From Streptomyces sp. B3I8 (lineage in GTDB: Bacteria > Actinomycetota > Actinomycetes > Streptomycetales > Streptomycetaceae): a DNA stretch of 64,000 nt. A program made the position numbers and the translations under genes. The stretch covers positions 434,001 through 498,000 of the forward strand of contig NZ_JAUSYN010000002.1 in the NCBI RefSeq assembly GCF_030816915.1, written 5' to 3'. Below, piece after piece: positions 26,081-33,889 of this stretch (its first letter is position 1; each line of letters starts with the position of its first letter). The notes under the pieces were generated by a model, which was given only the letters and a program-made list of their open reading frames with translations, did no database searches and had not been told where the DNA came from.

Positions 26081-27364
26081 TCCGCGCACTTCTCCTCACC
26101 GCCCCCGGCCCTGCCGCCCTCCACCTCGCCGGCCCTGCCCACGCCCTCTCCGGGCCGGTCCGCCCGGGTGCCCGTCGTCATCGTCGGTGCCGGTCCCGCC
26201 GGGCTCACCCTGGCCGGTGTCCTGCGGGACGCCTCCGTCGACTGCGTCGTCCTGGAGGCGGAGAGCAGGCGGTTCATCGAGACCCGGCCGCGCGCCGGTT
26301 TCCTGGAGGAGTGGGCGGTCCGGGCGCTGTGGCGGCGCGGGCTGGCCGGCCCGGGGCTGCTGGAGGCGCAGCGGCACGGCGAGTGCGAGTTCCGTGTCGG
26401 CGGCGAACGGCACCGTTTCCGCTACGCGGACCTCTCCGGCCACCACCACGTGGTCTATCCGCAGCCCCGGCTGGTCACCGACCTGGTCCACCACTACGCC
26501 GACGTCCTCGGCGGCGACATCCGGTTCGGGGTGCGGGAGGTGGAACTGCACGGCATCGACACCGACACGCCGGCGGTGTCGTACACCGATCCGGACAGCG
26601 GCGCGCGGGTCCGTCTGGAGTGCGCGGTGATCGCCGGGTGCGACGGCGCCCGGGGCGTGAGCCGGGCGGCCCTGCCCGCCGAGTACCGGGCGCCCGCCCG
26701 GCTCGACTACGGCGTCGGCTGGCTCGCCCTGCTCGCCGAGGCGCCCCCGTCCTCGGACTGCGTCGTCTTCGGCATCCATCCGCGCGGCTTCGCCGCCCAC
26801 ATGGCGCGCAGCCCCGAGATGACGCGGTACTACCTGCAGTGCCCGCCGGGCGACGACCCGGAGAACTGGCCCCACGACCGGGTCTGGTCGGAGCTGCACG
26901 AGCGGCTCGGCGCGGCCGGCGCCCCGCCGCCGGCCGAGGGGACGCTGGTCGAGAAGCGCGTCCTCGACATGCACAACCAGGTGGCGCGGGCGGTGTCGTA
27001 CGGCCGGCTGTACCTGGCGGGCGACGCCGCGCACCTGGTGGCGCCGATCGCCGCGAAGGGCATGAACCTCGCGCTGTTCGACGCGCTGGTGCTGGCCGAC
27101 GCGCTGGTGTCGTACGTCCACCGGGGCGGCTTCGAGGGGCTGCGGCGCTACGCGGCGACAAGTCTGCGACGGGTGTGGGAGTACCAGGAGTTCTCGCAGT
27201 GGTTCTGCGAGCTGCTGCACGGTCCGTCGTCGGGCGACCCGTTCCGGGCGGGAATGGCGGCGGCCCGGCTCAGCCGGCTGTTCGACTCACCCGTGGCGGC
27301 GGCCTCGTTCGCGGAGGCGTACATCGGCGCCGCCTCCGAGCGGCACCTTCCCGACTTTCCTTGA
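26081..27364 (+). CDS. PobA-like FAD-dependent aromatic hydroxylase (4-hydroxybenzoate 3-monooxygenase family)
   Basis: The flavoprotein fold shows VVIVGAGPAGLTLAGVL, ETRPRAGFLEEWAV (PobA-type FAD/substrate loop), AGCDGARGVSR and LAGDAAHLVAPIAAKGMNLAL. The reaction expected is NAD(P)H- and oxygen-dependent ortho-hydroxylation of a phenolic acid. The ATG-less N-terminus is uncertain. GTG at 26081 follows a -10-like hexamer and would add a proline-rich 29-residue leader; GTG at 26168 gives 398 residues, the usual PobA length. No beta-ketoadipate genes are adjacent. Confidence 0.82.
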   Translation, partial: SAHFSSPPPALPPSTSPALPTPSPGRSARVPVVIVGAGPAGLTLAGVLRDASVDCVVLEAESRRFIETRPRAGFLEEWAVRALWRRGLAGPGLLEAQRHGECEFRVGGERHRFRYADLSGHHHVVYPQPRLVTDLVHHYADVLGGDIRFGVREVELHGIDTDTPAVSYTDPDSGARVRLECAVIAGCDGARGVSRAALPAEYRAPARLDYGVGWLALLAEAPPSSDCVVFGIHPRGFAAHMARSPEMTRYYLQCPPGDDPENWPHDRVWSELHERLGAAGAPPPAEGTLVEKRVLDMHNQVARAVSYGRLYLAGDAAHLVAPIAAKGMNLALFDALVLADALVSYVHRGGFEGLRRYAATSLRRVWEYQEFSQWFCELLHGPSSGDPFRAGMAAARLSRLFDSPVAAASFAEAYIGAASERHLPDFP

Positions 27365-27447
27365 CTTCCGGTCACTTTGAACACCCGCCACCGCACTCTC
27401 CGTACCACCGTGGGACGCGGATCTCCGGTGTGCGGTGAGGGATGGCG

Positions 27448-29217
27448 ATGGGCCACGAGCGGTTCTCGGCACGAGAGTTGATCGCCGGGCGGTACCGGCC
27501 GGGCGAGACCGTCCAGCACGAGGAGGGGCGCCTCGTCGTGCGCGGCGAGGACACCGGGAGCGGAGGGGAGGTGCTCCTCGTCCGGTCCCGGCCGGCCGCG
27601 CACCCGCGCGCCGACACGCCACCGCGCACGGTGGACCGGGTGATGCGCGAGACGGCGGAGATGGAACAGGCCTGCCCCGGCCGGATCGCCCACGTCCTCG
27701 ACGTCGTGGAGAACGTCGAGGTCGAGAAGGAGGGGTGGGAGGAAGGCGCCGGTACGCCCGGTGAGGACGTCCGGCGGACGATGCTCACAGTGCTGCGTCC
27801 CGTCGACGGCGTGCCGCTCGCACAGCTGCTCGGCCGGGGGCCGATGCCTCCCGTGCGTGCCGCCCGGATCGGGCTCGCGCTCCTCGACGTCCTGCGGGCC
27901 GCGCACCGGCGGGGCATCACCCACGGGGACCTCAGTCCCGGGCAGGTGTTCGTACGCGCGGACGGCGGGGTGGTGCTGACCGGCTTCGGGCTCCTCGGCT
28001 CCGCACCGGGCCGGCGGGTCACCGCGCCCTCGTACGCGGCGCCCGAGCAGACGCGCGGGGAGTGCGCGGGGCCGTCGGCCGACCTGTGGTCGCTCGGGGC
28101 GTTGCTCTACGCGATGGTGGAGGGCCGCCCGCCGTTCCATGACCGCGGCGAGGCGGCGGCGACCCTGCGCGGGGTGGCACGGCTGCCGCTGCGCCCCCCG
28201 GCGAAGGCCGGCCCGCTCGCCCCGGCCGTCACCGGACTGCTGCGGCGCAGCCCGTTGGAGCGGGTGCCGGAGGAGGCCGTCCGCAGGAACCTGACGCGGA
28301 TTCTGCACGCGGACCCCGAGACGGGCCCCGAGGCGGACACGTACCCCGGGGAGGCCTCGCTCGGGAACTCGGTGTTCTCCGGGGAGGTGCCGGAGGGATG
28401 GGGGCCGCGGCCCGGTGAGCGGGGTCTCCCGTCCGGGGTGCCGCGGGCCCGCGGCGGACGCTCGCCACGGCGTCCCGCACTGCTCGGGGCGGCGCTCGCC
28501 GTGGTCGCGTCCTCGGTCGCCGTGTACGCCACGCGGGGCGGCTCCGGTGACGAGGGCGCCGTCGTCCCGCGGACCGCACCCACCGTGTCCCGCCCGGCGG
28601 CGGTGATGCCGGGCGGAGAGGCGGCCCGCACCCCCTTCCCCGCCCCGTCGGCCCCGTCCGCCTCGCCGGCGCCGTCGGCCCCGGGCGCCATGTCCGCCCC
28701 GCCCTCCCGTCCGCCGGGCGACGCGGCCGGGGGCTTCGTGCGGCAGCGGGCGCCCGAGGGTTTCTCCGTCGACCTGCCCACGGGTTGGCGGCGGGTGTCC
28801 GAGGACCGGCGCGTCGACGGCTCGTACCGCGTGACCTTCGGCACGAGCGGCGACCCGCGCACCCTGGTGGTCACGCACAGCCTGCGGCTCGACGCGGACC
28901 CGGCGGCGAACTGGGCCGCCCTGGAGCCCGCCCTGCGCCGCTCGTACGTCGGCTACCGGCGGCTCGGCCCGGTCACGGCGGTGACCTACCGGGGGCGCCC
29001 GGGCGCCGACATCCGGTGGCTGGCGATCGACGGCGGCACCCGCACCCTCACCTTCGGCCGCGGTTTCCTCCTCGACGAGCCCGACGCCTCCGACGGCGTC
29101 GACGGCCACTCCGGCTACTCGCTGCGCTGGACGACGCCGCGCACGGCGTACGACGACTCCGTCAACAGGCGGACGCTGGACCGGATTCTGCGCACCTTCC
29201 GCTTCCCCGACGGCTGA
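27448..29217 (+). CDS. Membrane-anchored pseudokinase (degenerate Ser/Thr kinase domain plus extracytoplasmic domain)
   Basis: A GAGGG site six bases upstream favours the second of two ATGs, giving 589 residues. The N-terminal ~280 residues fold like a Ser/Thr kinase (ARELIAGRYRPGE start, ITHGDLSPGQVFV catalytic-loop equivalent, YAAPEQTRGE APE motif). The VAIK lysine is absent (EVLLVRS) and DFG has become GFG (VVLTGFGLL), so phosphotransfer is unlikely. A single transmembrane helix follows (RRPALLGAALAVVASSVAVYA, ~350), then a Pro/Ser-rich linker and a ~150-residue outer domain (APEGFSVDLPTGWRRVSEDR) of the type seen in actinobacterial kinases. A signalling scaffold role is inferred. Confidence 0.82.
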   Translation: MGHERFSARELIAGRYRPGETVQHEEGRLVVRGEDTGSGGEVLLVRSRPAAHPRADTPPRTVDRVMRETAEMEQACPGRIAHVLDVVENVEVEKEGWEEGAGTPGEDVRRTMLTVLRPVDGVPLAQLLGRGPMPPVRAARIGLALLDVLRAAHRRGITHGDLSPGQVFVRADGGVVLTGFGLLGSAPGRRVTAPSYAAPEQTRGECAGPSADLWSLGALLYAMVEGRPPFHDRGEAAATLRGVARLPLRPPAKAGPLAPAVTGLLRRSPLERVPEEAVRRNLTRILHADPETGPEADTYPGEASLGNSVFSGEVPEGWGPRPGERGLPSGVPRARGGRSPRRPALLGAALAVVASSVAVYATRGGSGDEGAVVPRTAPTVSRPAAVMPGGEAARTPFPAPSAPSASPAPSAPGAMSAPPSRPPGDAAGGFVRQRAPEGFSVDLPTGWRRVSEDRRVDGSYRVTFGTSGDPRTLVVTHSLRLDADPAANWAALEPALRRSYVGYRRLGPVTAVTYRGRPGADIRWLAIDGGTRTLTFGRGFLLDEPDASDGVDGHSGYSLRWTTPRTAYDDSVNRRTLDRILRTFRFPDG

Positions 29218-29324
29218 GGGACGAGTGAGGACACCGCGCGCACCGAATCACTCGTCTGGTTGAGCATCTCCGGCCCATCGCGGGTACTAGGGGTCTCTAC
29301 CGCCTTTCGTCGCTGGAGCGCTTC

Positions 29325-29750
29325 ATGATCTCGTCGGTGCACAAGACTCTGGTCATGGAACTCATGTCGGGCTTGTCCGGCCGGTTCCCGGTGTTGACCC
29401 ATCTGGAGTACGACGCCACGGACCCCTTCGCCGTGACCGCCTCGTTCAGCCACGAGGGCCGGCTGCTGGCCCAGTGGAGACTCGACCGGCGGATGCTGGC
29501 CGAGGGACTGCTCGGGCCGGTGGGTGAGGGGGACGTCCGGCTGTGTCCGCAGTCCACCGGGGTGTGGCACGAGTTGCGTCTGGAACTCTTCGGCGACGCG
29601 CATCCCGACGGGGGGCGGCACCACGCGGTGATCCTCGCCTGGGCACCGGCCGTGGCCTCGTTCCTGGAGGAGACGTACGAGGTGGTCGCGCCGGGCAGCG
29701 AGACGGTGAGCGTCGACGACTTCCTCTCCGAGGTCATCGGCAACGCCTGA
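29325..29750 (+). CDS. SsgA-like sporulation/cell-division protein (SALP family)
   Basis: The 141-residue protein has the SALP pattern: THLEYDATDPFAVTASFSHE, WRLDRRMLAEGLLGPVGEGDVRLCP and a C-terminal VASFLEETYEVVAPGSE. SALPs, found only in sporulating actinomycetes, steer septum placement and FtsZ ring positioning. GGAG lies seven bases before the ATG. It stands alone, 107 bases after the pseudokinase gene, with no obvious operon partner. Which SALP subgroup it belongs to cannot be judged here. Confidence 0.85.
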   Translation: MISSVHKTLVMELMSGLSGRFPVLTHLEYDATDPFAVTASFSHEGRLLAQWRLDRRMLAEGLLGPVGEGDVRLCPQSTGVWHELRLELFGDAHPDGGRHHAVILAWAPAVASFLEETYEVVAPGSETVSVDDFLSEVIGNA

Positions 29751-29905
29751 GGACCCGACGCCAGGTCAATCGCCGTGCGGGTTCTGCCCGTTGTCACGAA
29801 GGTGTGACGAACATTCGTGCGTCAAAGGTGGAGAGCGGGGTAGGCGGAGCGGTACACCCTTCCGTGGGGGGCTTTGCGGCCCCGTTGTCAGTGCCGTCCG
29901 CCAGA

Positions 29906-30304
29906 ATGGTGATCATGCTCCGAGTCGTCCGTGACCCACGTCCACCGATCAGCCCACGCGACACCGACGTACTGCGTCTGATCGCGACGCAGCGCGCCCC
30001 CGTCATGCTCACCGTGTACGCGGACGGGCGGCGACGGTACGGGTACTGGCGTGCCGTCACGGACGCCGCGGGGCGGGGCGGCTGTCAGGTGGCGCTGCCG
30101 ACGGAGGAGTGCGAGGAACTGCTCGCGGCGGGGCGGATAGCCCTGGGCGAGCCTGTGACGGACCGGGCGCGGACGGTGTACCCAGTGCGGGCGGTGGAGC
30201 GCCCCCGGCGGTACGCCGCGCCCGCGACCCCGGCGGTACCGGTTGCCCCGAGGGTTCCCTCGGTGGCCGCGGTGACGACGCGCCGCACCGCGCTGACGGC
30301 CTGA
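29906..30304 (+). CDS. Conserved small protein of unknown function
   Basis: The 132-residue protein begins MVIMLRVVRDPRPPISPRD and has a compact N-terminal domain with TQRAPVMLTVYADGRRRYGYWRAVTD and a DRARTVYPVRAVERPRR strand, followed by a low-complexity Ala/Pro/Val tail. No signal peptide or membrane segment is seen. I do not recognise the family. An inverted repeat GTCAC-N6-GTGAC lies ~100 bases upstream. It converges on an aldo/keto reductase gene. Confidence 0.65.
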   Translation: MVIMLRVVRDPRPPISPRDTDVLRLIATQRAPVMLTVYADGRRRYGYWRAVTDAAGRGGCQVALPTEECEELLAAGRIALGEPVTDRARTVYPVRAVERPRRYAAPATPAVPVAPRVPSVAAVTTRRTALTA

Positions 30305-30388
30305 CAGCGCTGCCGAATCCCGACACGCCCCCCGGCCGGGAGCCGGCGAGAACGCACGGCTCCCGACGCCCCGCAGGAACGCGGGAGG

Positions 30389-30426
30389 GGTTCCCGACGC
30401 CCCGCTCCGCGGGGACGCGGGGAACC
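30389..30426. terminator. Hairpin between convergent genes
   Basis: CCCCGC (30400-30405) pairs with GCGGGG (30409-30414) around a TCC loop, with imperfect extension by GGTTCCC / GGGGAACC outside. It sits between the convergent small gene and the aldo/keto reductase gene, just past both stops. Confidence 0.6.
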
Positions 30427-30435
30427 GCACGCGTA

Positions 30436-31419
30436 CTACCAGCGGCCCTCGACCTGCGCCTTGATGCGCCGGTCGTAGAGATCGCCGATCGCCCGCAGCG
30501 TCTCCTCGGACAGCTCCGGGAGGTGGCCGGCCGCCGCGTTGGCCCGGGCCTGGTCCGCCGAGCGGGCGCCGGGGATGACCGTCGTCACGCCGGGCTGCTG
30601 GATGATCCACGCCAGCGCCGTCTGCGCCGGGGTGAATCCCTCGGGGGCCAGCGCCGCGAACTCCGCCGCCGCCTCCACGCCCGTGCCGAAGTCGACGCCG
30701 GCGAACGTCTCACCCTGGTCGAAGGCCTCGCCGTGCCGGTTGAACGTCCGGTGGTCGTTCTCGCCGAAGACCGTGTCCTTCGTGTACCGGCCCGACAGCA
30801 GCCCGGAGGCGAGCGGCACCCGGGCGATGATGCCGACGCCGGCCTCCCGGGCCGCGGGCAGCACCTCCCGCAGCGGCTTCATGCGGAACGGGTTGAGAAT
30901 GATCTGCACGCTCGCCACGTTCGGCCGGGCGATCGCCGTCAGTGCCTCCGCGCAGGTCTCGACGCTCACGCCGTACGAGGCGATCCGGCCCTCGTCGACC
31001 AGGGTGTCCAGCGCGTCGAACACCTCGTCGGAGGAGTAGACGGGCGTCGGCGGGCAGTGGAGCTGCACCAGGTCGACGCGGTCGACACCGAGGTTGCGGC
31101 GGGAACGGTCGTTCCAGGCGCGGAAGTTGTCGAGTACGTAGTTCTCGGGGATCTGGTCCACCCGGCGGCCCATCTTGGTGGCCACCGTCACGTGCAGATC
31201 GGGCCGCCCCAGCAGGAACGCCGCGATCGTCTGTTCACTGCGGCCGTCGCCGTAGACGTCGGCGGTGTCGAAGAAGGTCACGCCGGACTCGGCGGCGGCC
31301 TCCAGCACTTCGTGGGCGTCCTTCTCGTCGACGTCCCCCCAGTCGGCGCCCAGCTGCCACGTGCCCAGCCCGACGACCGACGCGTGCTGACCCGACCTGC
31401 GGAATTCGCGCTCATCCAT
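30436..31419 (-). CDS. Aldo/keto reductase
   Basis: The 327-residue protein shows the TIM-barrel AKR features: GLGTWQLGADWG, the catalytic Asp/Tyr in FFDTADVYGDG, the catalytic Lys in VATKMG and the His in VDLVQLHCPP. Its C-terminal TVIPGARSADQARANAAA binds NADPH. It reduces carbonyls to alcohols; the substrate is unknown. No strong ribosome site precedes the ATG. It is the last gene of a minus-strand run starting at 33639. Confidence 0.92.
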   Translation of the reverse strand: MDEREFRRSGQHASVVGLGTWQLGADWGDVDEKDAHEVLEAAAESGVTFFDTADVYGDGRSEQTIAAFLLGRPDLHVTVATKMGRRVDQIPENYVLDNFRAWNDRSRRNLGVDRVDLVQLHCPPTPVYSSDEVFDALDTLVDEGRIASYGVSVETCAEALTAIARPNVASVQIILNPFRMKPLREVLPAAREAGVGIIARVPLASGLLSGRYTKDTVFGENDHRTFNRHGEAFDQGETFAGVDFGTGVEAAAEFAALAPEGFTPAQTALAWIIQQPGVTTVIPGARSADQARANAAAGHLPELSEETLRAIGDLYDRRIKAQVEGRW

Positions 31420-31526
31420 GGTGCCAGTCTCGCACCGCCCTCCGGGGCGCCGTCGCACCGCCCTGCCGGACGGACGATGCCGCCCGCCGGTTCACCCGGC
31501 GGACGGCGTGCGCGGCGTCCCGTCGT

Positions 31527-32369
31527 TCACACCCTGCGCCAGCGGGCCATGGCGAAGGAGAAGAGACCGAACAGGACGAAGCCCGCGGCCACGCACACCA
31601 GGAGCCACGGCCCGGCCGGAGTGTGGGCGAACGAGCGCAGGGTGTCGTCGAGCCCCTTCGCCTTGTCCGGCTCGTAGGCGACGGCAGCCCGTACGGCGAA
31701 GACGCCGGCGGCCGCGAAGACGAGCCCGCGGGCCGCTCCGCCGCCGACGCCGGTGACGTCCACCGCCCGCCGCGTCCGCCGGGACATCTGCCCGAGCTTC
31801 AGCTTGTCGTGATACTTGCGCATCACCGCGCGGACGCCGATCCAGACCCCGGCGGCGGCGATGCCGACCCCGGCCAGGCCCACGATCCACTGGCCCCCCG
31901 GCATCCGCAGCACCTCGGCCGTCATGTCCTTGGACTGCTTGTCGCCGGAACCACCGCCGCGGCCACCGCGGGAGCCGGCCGCGAAGAGCAGCACCGAGGA
32001 GGCGACGAAACCGTAGAAGACGGCACGGCCGGCGGAGGCGAGGCGCTTGCGCGCCTTGCGGCCGTCCGGGCCGGGCGCGCCGAGGACCGCCTCGGACAGG
32101 CGCCACAGGGCCATGCCGACAAGACCGACGGCCAGCGCCCACAGGACGACCGAGCCGAAGGGTTTCTCCGCTATCTCGGCGAGCGCCCCGCCCCGGTCGG
32201 CCTGGCGGTGGCCGTCGCCGAAGGCGATCTGCAGGGCCAGTACGCCGACGAGCAGATAGATCACTCCGCGTGCGCCCAGTCCGGCCCGTGCCGCGCCCTC
32301 CGTCGCCGCACCGGTCGCCTCACGACCGGTGCGGGGCCCTCCCCGACCGGTCAACGTGCTGACATCCAT
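31527..32369 (-). CDS. DUF1206 membrane protein
   Basis: The 280-residue protein has about six transmembrane helices in three repeated pairs, such as ARGVIYLLVGVLALQIAFG and GRAVFYGFVASSVLLFAAG, each with a conserved AR/R-x-V-[IF]-Y start. This threefold pattern defines DUF1206, a family of unknown function common in actinobacteria. GGGAGG precedes the ATG. It lies 99 bases downstream of the hypothetical gene at 32469 in the same orientation. Confidence 0.88.
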   Translation of the reverse strand: MDVSTLTGRGGPRTGREATGAATEGAARAGLGARGVIYLLVGVLALQIAFGDGHRQADRGGALAEIAEKPFGSVVLWALAVGLVGMALWRLSEAVLGAPGPDGRKARKRLASAGRAVFYGFVASSVLLFAAGSRGGRGGGSGDKQSKDMTAEVLRMPGGQWIVGLAGVGIAAAGVWIGVRAVMRKYHDKLKLGQMSRRTRRAVDVTGVGGGAARGLVFAAAGVFAVRAAVAYEPDKAKGLDDTLRSFAHTPAGPWLLVCVAAGFVLFGLFSFAMARWRRV

Positions 32370-32468
32370 CTCGACCTCCCGAGGTCCGCATGCCCCGGGT
32401 TCGGTGTACGACACCGGGGATCCGCGGACCCCCGGGCACACCGGCGGCCGACGACGGTGGGAGTGGCC

Positions 32469-32855
32469 TCAGGCCGCCCGGTTGCGCAGGCACAGTTCCA
32501 GTTCGACCTCCTGGTCCCCGGAGACGCGGCCCACCTCCTCGACCGCGAAGGTCTCCGCCAGGGCTTCCCGCAAGCGGGAGACCGCCTGCGGTTCGCCCTG
32601 GACCTCGGCCTTCACGGAACCCGACAGCGGAGGCGTGCGGGGGGCGTCGGGAGCGCCGGCCGGGGCCGACGTGTCGAACGTCCCGGTCCACACGGTGGGC
32701 CGGGAGCCCTCCGTGTCGTGCGGCGGGGTGTCGTCAGCACCGCGGTCGGAATCGAAGTGCCGGCACAGCTCGGTGAACAGATGTCCGGCGTCCGTGGCCG
32801 AGCAGTCACTGAGGACCACCTGGACGTGCGGAGCGGACTGGGCGGGGGCGTTCAC
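32469..32855 (-). CDS. Hypothetical protein, 128 residues
   Basis: The protein starts MNAPAQSAPHVQVVLSDCSATDAGHLFTELCRHF and ends VGRVSGDQEVELELCLRNRAA, which suggests a small alpha/beta domain interrupted by a disordered middle (GADDTPPHDTEGSRP). No membrane segment or known motif is seen. It lies between the DUF3662 and DUF1206 genes on the same strand. The GTG start has a GGGAG about 11 bases upstream, rather far. Confidence 0.6.
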   Translation of the reverse strand: MNAPAQSAPHVQVVLSDCSATDAGHLFTELCRHFDSDRGADDTPPHDTEGSRPTVWTGTFDTSAPAGAPDAPRTPPLSGSVKAEVQGEPQAVSRLREALAETFAVEEVGRVSGDQEVELELCLRNRAA

Positions 32856-32946
32856 TGGTCGTTCGTCTCCCTCGTGCGTACTGGATGCCCCGGCTGCTGT
32901 CGGGGCGGGCGTGCGGGCGCGGGTGCCCGGTCCGGGCGGCGGGGTG

Positions 32947-33453
32947 CTACTCGGTGACGGAGGCGAACCCGTCGGCCCTCACGTGCGGCATGACCCGGCC
33001 GGCCACCCGGTAGCGGCCGTTGGGAACGCACCGTGCGCGCGTGATGTGCACGGTGAGCGGCCCCGCCCACTCGTAGCCGTTGAGTGCGCCGTGGCGTGCC
33101 AGCCGGTCGGTGAGCAGCATGCCCACCCGGTCGCCGACACCGGCGAGTTCCTCGTGGACCCCGGGGTCCAGTTCGACGGCGTAGGCGTTGGGCGCCAGGA
33201 CGCGGTCCCTGCCGCACCGGACCACTTGACGGTCGCACTCGCGGCGCAGGGCGTCGAGCAGTTCGACGGGTTCCTTGGGGAAGACGTGTCCCAGCAGCCT
33301 GCGCTGGAACCGTTCCAGGGCCCTCTCCCAGCCGGTCGGCCCGGCCGTCCCGGCGGGTGGTGCGGTCGTCCCGGTGGCCGGGGCCGCCGTGCGGTCCCTG
33401 GCCTCCTCGGCCTCGTCGCCCTCCGTGCCGCGTCGTCGCGGAAGTGCGCTCAC
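32947..33453 (-). CDS. DUF3662 (FhaA N-terminal-like) protein without an FHA domain
   Basis: After a disordered Arg/Ala/Thr-rich N-terminus, residues ~45-165 match the FhaA_N domain: WERALERFQRRLLGHVFPKEPVELLDALRRECD, then LAPNAYAVELDPGVHEEL and YEWAGPLTVHITRA. In FhaA this domain precedes an FHA phosphothreonine reader that acts in cell-wall synthesis; here the protein stops before any FHA domain. The start is GTG at 33453 or 33462. It follows the 56-residue gene with only ~15 bases between. Confidence 0.82.
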   Translation of the reverse strand: MSALPRRRGTEGDEAEEARDRTAAPATGTTAPPAGTAGPTGWERALERFQRRLLGHVFPKEPVELLDALRRECDRQVVRCGRDRVLAPNAYAVELDPGVHEELAGVGDRVGMLLTDRLARHGALNGYEWAGPLTVHITRARCVPNGRYRVAGRVMPHVRADGFASVTE

Positions 33454-33468
33454 CGCTCGCACCCCGCC

Positions 33469-33639
33469 CTACCGCTCGGCCTCGAAGTCCTCGGGACGCA
33501 CGTCGGCGTCCTCCAGGGCTTCGCGCATGGTGCGCCCCTCGGCCGCCTCCTGCTCCTGCCGGCGCGCGCCGTGCTCCCCCCGCTCCAGCACCTCGTCGGT
33601 GGTGTCGGTCTTCGGCCGGTTCTCCTCGGGGACCGTCAT
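33469..33639 (-). CDS. Small acidic protein, 56 residues
   Basis: The ORF starts MTVPEENRPKTDTTDEVLER and ends RPEDFEAER with a TAG at 33469-33471. The product is highly charged and helical and contains EAAEGRTMREALEDADVRPED. A GAGGAG site lies nine bases before the ATG. It is the first gene of the minus-strand run that continues into the DUF3662 gene. No known family is recognised. Its leader has an unusual tandem repeat array. Confidence 0.7.
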   Translation of the reverse strand: MTVPEENRPKTDTTDEVLERGEHGARRQEQEAAEGRTMREALEDADVRPEDFEAER

Positions 33640-33649
33640 GGCCTACAGC

Positions 33650-33703
33650 TCCTCGTATGCGTATGTCCTCGTACGTTGTCCTCGTACGTTTCCTCGTACG
33701 TTT
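33650..33703 (-). repeat. Tandem repeats AACGTACGAGGA in the leader of the 56-residue gene
   Basis: Read on the minus strand, three near-identical 12-13-base copies (33666-33703) and one diverged copy (33650-33660) each contain a CGTACG palindrome followed by the ribosome-site-like GAGGA. The last copy carries the likely real site for the gene at 33639. Confidence 0.8.
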
Positions 33704-33889
33704 TTCTGCCTCGCTGCGGCGGGTTCCCTGATGACGGCGTTCGACGCCTCGCGCGTGCCGTCGGCCGGTCGCTCACCCTGTCCGGTATGTGGACGGTAAG
33801 TGGACGCAAGCTCCCTGGTCAGGACCTGCGGTGGACTATGTTGAGGGCCCGTGGGACGGGAACCCGTGGGACGTGAAGGAGGCGCACCG

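Noticed and set aside
30109-31677. 522-residue plus-strand frame opposite the aldo/keto reductase
   Set aside because: The minus strand encodes a complete aldo/keto reductase with catalytic residues; the plus frame is a shadow.
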